Source: Macrolepiota albuminosa (Eukaryota; Basidiomycota; Agaricomycetes; Agaricales; Agaricaceae). Taken from it: a stretch of DNA of 64,000 bases. This document shows positions 56,901 to 64,000 of the stretch, piece after piece; the stretch's first letter is position 1, and each line of letters begins with the position of its first letter. The stretch is from contig JAMWFC010000049.1 of the NCBI GenBank assembly GCA_027475525.1, positions 5,130,947-5,194,946 on the forward strand. The letters run 5' to 3'. Under the pieces are notes generated by a model. It made no database searches and was not told the DNA's origin. It saw nothing but the letters and a program-made list of their open reading frames with translations. The position numbers were made by a program, and so were the translations under genes.

Positions 56901-59900
56901 GTGTACGACAGCGACTACTATGCTCGTGATGATGAGGAGGAACACCTGTTTGCACTAGGAGTGCCGTGGAGATCAGCGCATCCGAATGAGACGCGTAACC
57001 CTGCAAAAGGCAACTAATAAGTTGCAGCGGCCATGCTATACTCCTGAAGAGAAGGAGTGCCTGGTCATGTATGTTGATGTCAATGGACATCTGGCATGGA
57101 CATTGTGGGACTCTGGAAGTACCACTACGGGCATTACGCCCCAGTTTGCTCACGTCAACGCGATTTGCATTCATGAACTGGAGGAGCCATTGATGCTCCA
57201 GCTGGGGACTGTGGGGAGTTGCGCTATGGTGCAGTTTGGCGTGGAGGTGAGGATAAAGACGTCAGGAACGTTGACAAAAGAGTATGTGGATATAGCGAAT
57301 TTTGATCGCTATGACATGATTATCGGTATGCCGTTTATGCGTAAGAACAAGATGTCGCTGAATTTCGTGAACAACATGGTCGTTGTGAATGGTACGCCTG
57401 TGAAGGCAGAGAAAGTGGTGCTGAACGACACAGATGGTCGTTTCAGGTGCTATCGCGCAACTGAAAAGCGGCGTGATGAGCGCAACTGACTAGATGGTCG
57501 CAGGAGAGCAACTGTACAGGAGGTGGAGGACGAACAGGCCCCACCAAAAAGCCTGCTGGCAGACTTGCCGGCTATACTGATGTCTGAGGAAGAGTTTCAA
57601 GGAACTCTGGAGAAGGGGAAGCACCCGGATATGATTGGGTGTACTAATGGAAAGCCTAAACAGACTGTACAGTGCAAGAATGAGCATGGTAGACGCGTGG
57701 TGGAGTCGCTGGAATGCCAGCTGACTAGCTCTCGAGTGAAGGTTGAGAATCTCGTCGAGGACGAGGTACACAGTACGATGGGAACTGTGGGTAGCACTAG
57801 GTCGCTAATGGATCGACCAGTGCCTCAGCCAGGAGTGCAATGGGTGTATGACCCACAAATGCCACAGGAGTGGAATGAGTTGGTAGCATCAATGGTGACA
57901 CAGGCTATGGGAAGTGGGCAAGCGACCCAGACGGGAGAAGTGTACCGTCACGCATGAGAGGACGAGATTTCCGAAACATCGGATATCGTATTTGATGGAT
58001 TTTAGCTGAAAGCGAGAAGTGTGCAGTCGTCGGCGAGTACGACGAGGAAACAACTGGTTGTAAGGTTGAATCTGGGAGATCTCACAGAGGAGCATGTATG
58101 TGCCTTACAGGAGCGATTTGAACCAAAGGTTCAACTGCGTATAGCACGTGTAGCCAAAGGAAAAGGTAAGGCTTTGAGCCTTACAGAGGAGGATATTCCT
58201 CGATTGCGCCAGCAATGGCAACTGGAGTTTGCTGATATTGTCAATGGAACGAAGGAAGAGCTTCCTCCGTGGCGGGAGGTTAATCATGAGATCAACCTCA
58301 TTGATGATAACAAGCAGTACAAGTATCATTTGCCTCGCTGCCCGCGAGCACTTCAGGATCAACTTCGTGAGAAGATGAATAGATTCATAAATGCAAAGTG
58401 GTGGGAACCACGACCAGCAGTGCAAGCTGCACCATTGCTTTGTATTCCCAAGAAGGATGGAATGTTACATACTGCATTGGATGCGTGACAGCGCAATGAT
58501 AATACCGTCAAGGATGTAACACCTCTTCCAGATCAGGAAGTGGTACGAGAAGATGTCGCAACAGCGAAGTATAGGTCAAAAATTGACCTCACAGACGTGT
58601 ACAAACAGGTTTGCATACACGAAGAGGATATACCGAAGACACTGTTCTCGTCCCTGATGGGGACGTTTGTGAGTAACATCATGCAGATTGGTGATTGTAA
58701 TGCACCAGCAACATTTCAGAGGTTAATGACCTCAATCTTTCGAGATGTAATCGGGAAGTTTATGCATGTCTATTTAGACGATATATTCATATTTTCTGAC
58801 TCCATTGAGGAGCATGAGCAGCACCTACGAGTCGTATTTGAACGGCTACGGAAGGCCAGTCTCTATCTCAAATGGAAGAAGTGCGAGTTGTACGCAACGA
58901 GTATAGATTGTCTCGGTCACGTCATTGACGAGAAGGGCATTCACCCGGATATGAATAAGCTCGACCGAATCCGAGAGTGGCGTACTCCACGCACATATAA
59001 TGATATCCAACGATTTGTCGGACTGGTGAACTATATTGGCAACTTCTTGCCAGACATCACTGCATACACTGGGCCACTTATGGCCATGACCCAGAATGGG
59101 TCACCGTTTCATTGGAGACCACTGCATCAGCGGTGTTTTGAGATGATTAAGCACATATGCATGAAAATGCCAGTCATCCGGCCAATTGACCCACGCATTG
59201 ACGAGCCCATCTGGCTCATTTGCGATGCGTCAAAGACTGGGGTTGGGGCCATGTTTGGCCAGGGTAAAACGTGGCAGACTTGCTGACCAGTGGGATTTAT
59301 GTCCCGTAAATTCACTGCTGCTCAGCAGAATTATGCTGTGCACGAGTTAGAAACACTCGCAATCCTGGAAGCCCTCCTAAAGTAGGAGGATAAACTGATG
59401 GAATATAAGATCCACATTATTACGGATCACAAAGCACTAGAGTTCTTCAAGACTCAGGTGCACCTGTCTCCACGACAACATCGCTGGATTGACTACATGT
59501 CACGGTACCAGTTCGACATCACCTATGTAAAAGGTGAATTGAACAAAGTCGTGGATTGCCTGTCTCGATATTTCAAGAGTGATACTCAAGATGACGTCCA
59601 TGACGCGCATGACTATGTCCAGGCAGACAAATGTATTGACCCAGAGGGTGAAGATTTGCCTCTGCATCGGTTCCACAAAATCAGGGAACATAGGGTCGAG
59701 CTACGTGCCATGCAAGCGCAAGAAACACGTCGCAGTAAGCGACTGCACGAACAGCGAGAGACTCGTGATATCGAAGCCCAGGTGCTAGTGGATCATGAGG
59801 CCCCTCAGCCAAGTGAAGAGACAAGGCAAGGGGTGCCTACGGGAGGTACTGGTATGACGCTCCAGCAAGCGCTGGAGTCACAGGACCATACGCCTGCACC

Positions 59901-61392
59901 GGCCGACTTAGGCAATGCGCAATTCCGCACACGTATCCAGCAAGGATACAAGGATGATAATCTCTTCTCAGAGATTTTGAACAATATCCAAGCGCATCCG
60001 CGCTTCAAGGTGGAGCAGCAGCTCGTCTACCTTACCAGACCCACGGGGTCCAAAGTCATCTGCATTCCCCGGGAGAGGTCGTTGATTACGACTATCCTGG
60101 ACCAGGCCCATAGAGTAGTGGGCCACTTCAGAACTCAGAAAACGCTGGACTATGTGCGACGCTGGTACTGGTGGCCGCAAATGGCCAAAGAGACAAGCCA
60201 ATTCTGCTCGACATGCGAGCTATGTCAACAGTTGAAAGTATCGACTTTGAAGCCACCGGGAAAGCTTCATTCGCTACCCATACCAGTCAAACCTTGGGAT
60301 TCGATTGGGATGGACTTTATAGGTCCGTTCCCCGAGTCGAAAGGCTTTAACTACCTGTGGGTAGTGATCTGCAGAATGACCAGTATGGTCCATCTCATTC
60401 CGGTGAGAACCACCATGACCACGTCAGACTTGTCATGGATCTATCTCAAGGAGATAGTACGCCTCCATGGACTGCCAAGTTCGATCGTAAGCGATCGAGA
60501 TGCTAAGTTCACTTCCAAATGGTGGAAGGAGTTGCACAAACTGCTAGGAGCAAAGTTGCTCATGTTGACATCGTTTCATCCGCAAATGGATGGTCAGACT
60601 GAACGTGCGAATAGAAATATTGTGCAAATATTGCGAGCATTCGTACGTCCTGATCAGAAGGACTGGGTGGATAGATGTCCACTGGTGGAATTCACGATAA
60701 ACACGAGTATATCGGAAACCACAGGGTATTCACCCTTTGAACTCAACAATGGCTACATGCCATCAATGATTCGTGAACTTTGCATGGACGAAGTTATTCA
60801 TGTGGGAGTGAAGCAGTTTGCGCGCAACGCGCTAAGGAATTTGGCAGATGCCCATGACACGATTATAGAATCGCATGTATGGCAAACCAAACATGCAAAT
60901 AATCGCAGACGTGATGAGCCGGACATCGAGAAAGGTAGCCTAGTGTACCTTTCGACGAAGAACTTGAACCTGCTGAAAGGCAGGGCGAGTAAGCTGTGTC
61001 CGAAATGGATTGGACCATATAAGGTCCTTGAGGCAGAGCCAAGCACGTCTAACTACGTGCTGGAACTACCCCAGGTGCTGCAAGCGTGCAGGATAGTGCC
61101 CAAGTTTCACGTGTTGCTATTGCAACCGTATATGGCCAGTAGTGATGCGCTATTTCCTAATTGTGCAACTCCGGAGCCGTATGACTTTGGAACTGGCAAT
61201 GACCAGGAGTGGTTCGTAGATGACCTCATAGGTCATCGGTGGACGAAGAGAAGCCTCAAATTCGAGGTGAGGTGGAGCCTAGATGATACTACCTGGGAAC
61301 CGCTAGTGAACTGCAAAGACCTTGAAGCAATGGACAGGTACCTAGAGTTGCAGGGTGTGAAACACCCTCAACAGCTAGCAAAACGCGCATAA
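53994..61392 (+). pseudogene. Element G gag-protease-pol with chromodomain, inactivated
   Basis: ATG 53994. Order: long gag N-terminus (to about 55650), capsid-like region (55860-56380), canonical CCHC knuckle (CYNCSRSRHFTKEC, near 56670), protease DSGSTTTG (near 57110), reverse transcriptase with KIDLTDVYKQ and VYLDDIFIF (58570-58790), RNase H (ICDASKTGVGAMFG), integrase zinc finger (HRVVGHF, CELCQQL), core DFIGPFP, VSDRDAKF and GQTERANRN, then a C-terminal chromodomain (FEVRWSLDDTTWEPL, 61260-61310). The whole is one frame if a two-base loss near 56960 is repaired: the copy at 1011-1553 has gag and protease in one frame. Stops include TGA at 55224, 55527, 57487, 57955, 58486 and 59284, mostly where Arg fits, TAG near 58003 and a TAG where Trp fits near 59383. 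Chromodomains of such elements bind methylated histone H3 and direct insertion to heterochromatin. Confidence 0.9.
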
Positions 61393-61627
61393 TGCACGTG
61401 TGGTGGTGGAATGTGGACGAAGTCCACTTTGATAGCCGGTAAATAACCGGGTGGCTACTAATTGTGGCTGCTGTTTGTGACCATTTATGCGACTATGATC
61501 GCCGGTGGGAAGCCGGGTGGCGTGTATTTGTGGTTGTTTACACCACTAGCGGAGTTGGGAGATTGTTTTTTTTTTTTTTCTTTCTTTTCTCAAGTCCCAA
61601 TACACGTAGTCTACGTGTCTAGTGAAA

Positions 61628-64000
61628 ATGGCCTATTGGGGGCCGCAAAAGAGTGATCAGAGCCAGCAAGGCTCTAGTGGAGGGGGGAGATCCCCAAATA
61701 TACAAATGCCAACTCAGAGGCAGCTGCCATATCCGGCGGCGAGCCAGTTTCAGTCAGCAGTGGCCTATCCAGGCCGTGATGAGCCGCTTCTGTACCAGAC
61801 ACCCCTCTACTCGCAAGAGATGGAGGTCGATGACGAAGGGCGCTACGGGCGCCCAGAGGACAGCACACGCCACGAGCATTACTATCAGGAACCGTTGTCA
61901 CGTCCAACTGCGTCGTATCTGACGTATGCAGGTGTGGTGACGGGGCTGCCATCAGTACCATGGGTGCACCGGCCCGTGGAAGAGTCATATGGGGAGCCTG
62001 CACCACAAGCGCAGATTGTAGCTGGGTCAGACATGCTGTTGGGCAGACTGGAAGCAGCGGGACAGCCAGTCCCTGCAACTGCGTTCTTCCTGCAGGACAG
62101 TTTGGCCATGATGGTGATGGAGGGGTTGCTCGACCAGATCGAGCTCATGAAGAGGCAGCGCGTTGCAGCGCTGGAACAGATTGAACGCGTGTCTAAGCGC
62201 AAAATTGCCACAAGTGAGGAATCGACTGCTGAAGTCAAGAGGGCTAGATATCAGCCCAGTCGACCGGTCAACCCTCCATGGGCAAGGATGCCGTCGGAAG
62301 TGCAATTCACGCGCCATGAGCAGCCTGCTCAGCCTGTGGCTTCATCATCGCAGTTACCTGAGTCGGGCCCACAGGCCTCTTCAGAGTCACTGGCTGCCGT
62401 CAGTGAACTCTTGGCAGGTCTGTCCCTGGGTCAGCGGGAAGCCGCATCATCTTGGGCCCCACCTAGGGGGCCCAAAACCGTTGCTGTGGCGCCAAGAGCG
62501 CCCGTTATTGTCATGCCTTGCACTGAGCCTGGAGGGAAAACTCTGGCACAAAATGCACCTGCCTCTTCAGTGGCTCAGCCACAACCAGAATCGACCGCCC
62601 TGACCAAGTCGGGGCCGTCTCATCAGCGCTGCAGCCGCAAGCCGCCTCTCGATGCCTCCAAATTGGAGGTTATACTCTTTCCTGCTGGCATTCCCGCACA
62701 AGCGGGAGAAGCCCAGATGTTGTTCATGCTGCCAGTGTTTGTACTGGCCCCACCAGAGAAGTACCCTGTGGTCGTATTGACCCCAGACCCCTGCACGCCG
62801 GAGCAGTATGATGGTCTGGTGGCGACCTCGAGAGGGAAGACCGTGCCTGAAAAAGGCAAAGCAGCAGTACCCTCCTTGTCCGACGAGAGCAACTATGGAG
62901 AGTCGAGCTCGGAGCAGGAGGAGGATGGGGAGGAGGGGGAATCGGCCGCGGACTGGTTCCAATGAGTATTGCGCAATAAGCGCGTTGCAAGGAAGAAGGC
63001 GATTCGCGCCAAAGAGCTACAGGCCCAGAAGTATAGGGCTGAGGATGAATTTTTGGGGAAGATTCCCGATGGCTTGGGAGTGAAAGTGTGGGGGCCGCTC
63101 GATATTGAGTGAATGAATTTGTGCTTTAGAGGAGCACTCAGCCATTGCACCTATTATTCGTATGCTACAAATACGGTGCTGATGGGAGCTGACACCAATA
63201 GAGCAGTGGCATATGAGTTTTCCTCTGGCCATCGTGCTCACATCCCGGGCACGATTGTGTATAAGCACGCCCTGCGTGGCCTTTCCTGCACTCCATTAGA
63301 GCTGGACTGGCTCTATAAGTATTATATAAATGTACACGTCCCGCGTCGCAACAGAATTGTTGCGTACATGCTGATCACGGAGCTCCAGATGTTCGTGCAG
63401 TGAACAGTTGAGGCTCTGCATGATCAAACCATGCAGCTCCTGATGAAGGAGCCTCAGTACCAGGACCTCATCAACCCGATGCAGGGACCTGAAGACCTTG
63501 CTCTTGTCGAGCGACGACACATTCCGGGGCGCTTTTTGCGCACGAAAGATGATGGCACCACGGCGTTGCGCGTAATGCACGCTCAGGATCCAGCCACCCC
63601 ATTTGACCTTGACCAGCTGGCGCAGTACGCGCTGGTCTTTGGCCGACCCAGGTTGGAAAATACCTATCAAGGTATTGCTGTGGATCATGCCTACCGCATG
63701 CACTGGCGGACCCTCTTTGGGTTTGCCTTATGTCAGGCTCTGTGCACTAACAGTGCAGCCAAGCCGGTGATCGTGCGGCGCATGACCCTCGTCATCGCCT
63801 CGTATGACGCCATGTTCCCCGAGCAGCCATTTGAGCCCCAACGTGAGCCCCAGCATGGGCTGCAGCTCAAAATTCACCAAGTTCACGTGCCCAACGACCA
63901 TGCATGGAACTTCTCTGATGACGACGTGTTACGCGTCTTCCTACACAACCGGATCCCGCTGGAATGGGTGGACCACACATATACGTACGGCGTAGTCTTC
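61628..64000 (+). pseudogene. Element G downstream sense ORF of unknown function, partial
   Basis: ATG 61628 (MAYWGPQKSDQSQQG), 235 bases after pol, same strand. The frame runs past the window end, at least 790 codons, broken by TGA at 62963, 63110 and 63401, all plausible CGA-to-TGA sites because protein-like sequence continues (VLRNKRVARKKAIRAKELQ, then MNLCFRGALSH, then TVEALHDQTMQLL). The N-terminal third is Gln/Pro/Ser-rich with a basic KRKIATSEESTAEVKRARY stretch, followed by an acidic EEDGEEGES patch. The C-terminal part looks globular (HIPGTIVYKH, DLDQLAQYALVFGRP, HAWNFSDDDVLRVFL, EWVDHTYTYGVVF) and resembles hypothetical proteins I associate with mushroom repeats. No enzyme, envelope or membrane features seen. 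A poly-T run (about 61567-61580) lies just upstream. Confidence 0.65.

Larger units (their letters stand above)
52770..64000 (+). mobile_element. Element G: chromovirus-type Ty3/gypsy, truncated by window end
   Basis: Begins with an LTR start (TGTAACGGAATCATCCGT), interrupted after 18 bases by the solo LTR 52788-53722 and resuming at 53727. The LTR/leader junction before the gag ATG at 53994 is not clear. One long gag-protease-pol frame (53994-61392) ends in a chromodomain; a second long sense ORF (61628 to the window end) follows. No 3' LTR is inside the window. Many TGA codons and a two-base loss make it inactive. A second, older copy of the family is the fragment at 1-2385. Confidence 0.85.

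Noticed and set aside
1..64000. tRNA, rRNA or riboswitch genes
   Set aside because: No cloverleaf, rRNA block or other structured RNA was recognised on either strand by eye; a covariance-model scan would be needed to exclude degenerate copies.

Overview
The window looks like a repeat-dominated chromosome segment of a mushroom-forming basidiomycete (Agaricomycetes). Support: spliceosomal GT-AG introns of about 45-55 bases, Ty3/gypsy elements with fungal-type gag and pol, a fossil resembling fungal Plavaka transposases, and decayed relatives of hypothetical and kinase-like families common in these fungi. No bacterial operons, rRNA, tRNA or CRISPR were seen. The species cannot be named from the sequence.

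Left part (1-14.9 kb): a CpG-depleted chromovirus fragment (1-2385), a Plavaka-like fossil, then fossils of a hypothetical gene, a kinase-like gene and a coiled-coil gene (minus strand, about 2.4-9.7 kb), a truncated LTR/gag piece (9.9-10.35 kb), a doubtful GC-rich ORF, and one apparently intact host gene: a five-exon GEN1/Yen1-type XPG-family nuclease (11070-13093).

Centre (14883-51602): a three-level nest of related Ty3/gypsy retrotransposons. Element A (plus strand, LTRs 14883-15925 and 50560-51602, target duplication ACGT) was entered by element C (minus, 25693-48146, duplication ACGG/ATGG), which was entered by element D (minus, 30446-41589, duplication CCGT). A also holds an unrelated solo LTR (24536-25403, duplication ACAAA). 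LTR divergence fits the nesting: about 1 difference in D, 7 in C and 15-20 in A, nearly all CpG transitions. D is intact by inspection.

The most unusual feature is that A, C and D each carry an extra gene between pol and the 3' LTR, on the strand opposite gag-pol. It has six or more exons and encodes an acidic, low-complexity protein with a conserved N-terminal domain, a six-cysteine cluster (CX2CX8CX8CX2CX6C) resembling fungal Zn2Cys6 DNA-binding domains, and a conserved C-terminal domain. In D it is open across all exons (663 codons). A has two further short antisense genes.

Right part (51.6-64 kb): host or repeat sequence, an LTR fragment, and a second chromovirus (G, from 52770 past the window end). 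G's 5' LTR is interrupted by a solo LTR of the C/D family. Its single long gag-pol frame, ending in a chromodomain, is broken by stops, mainly TGA where CGA is expected. A second long sense ORF follows pol and runs off the window.

CpG-to-TpG decay, as expected from cytosine methylation of repeats, explains most nonsense codons and most LTR differences in the window.
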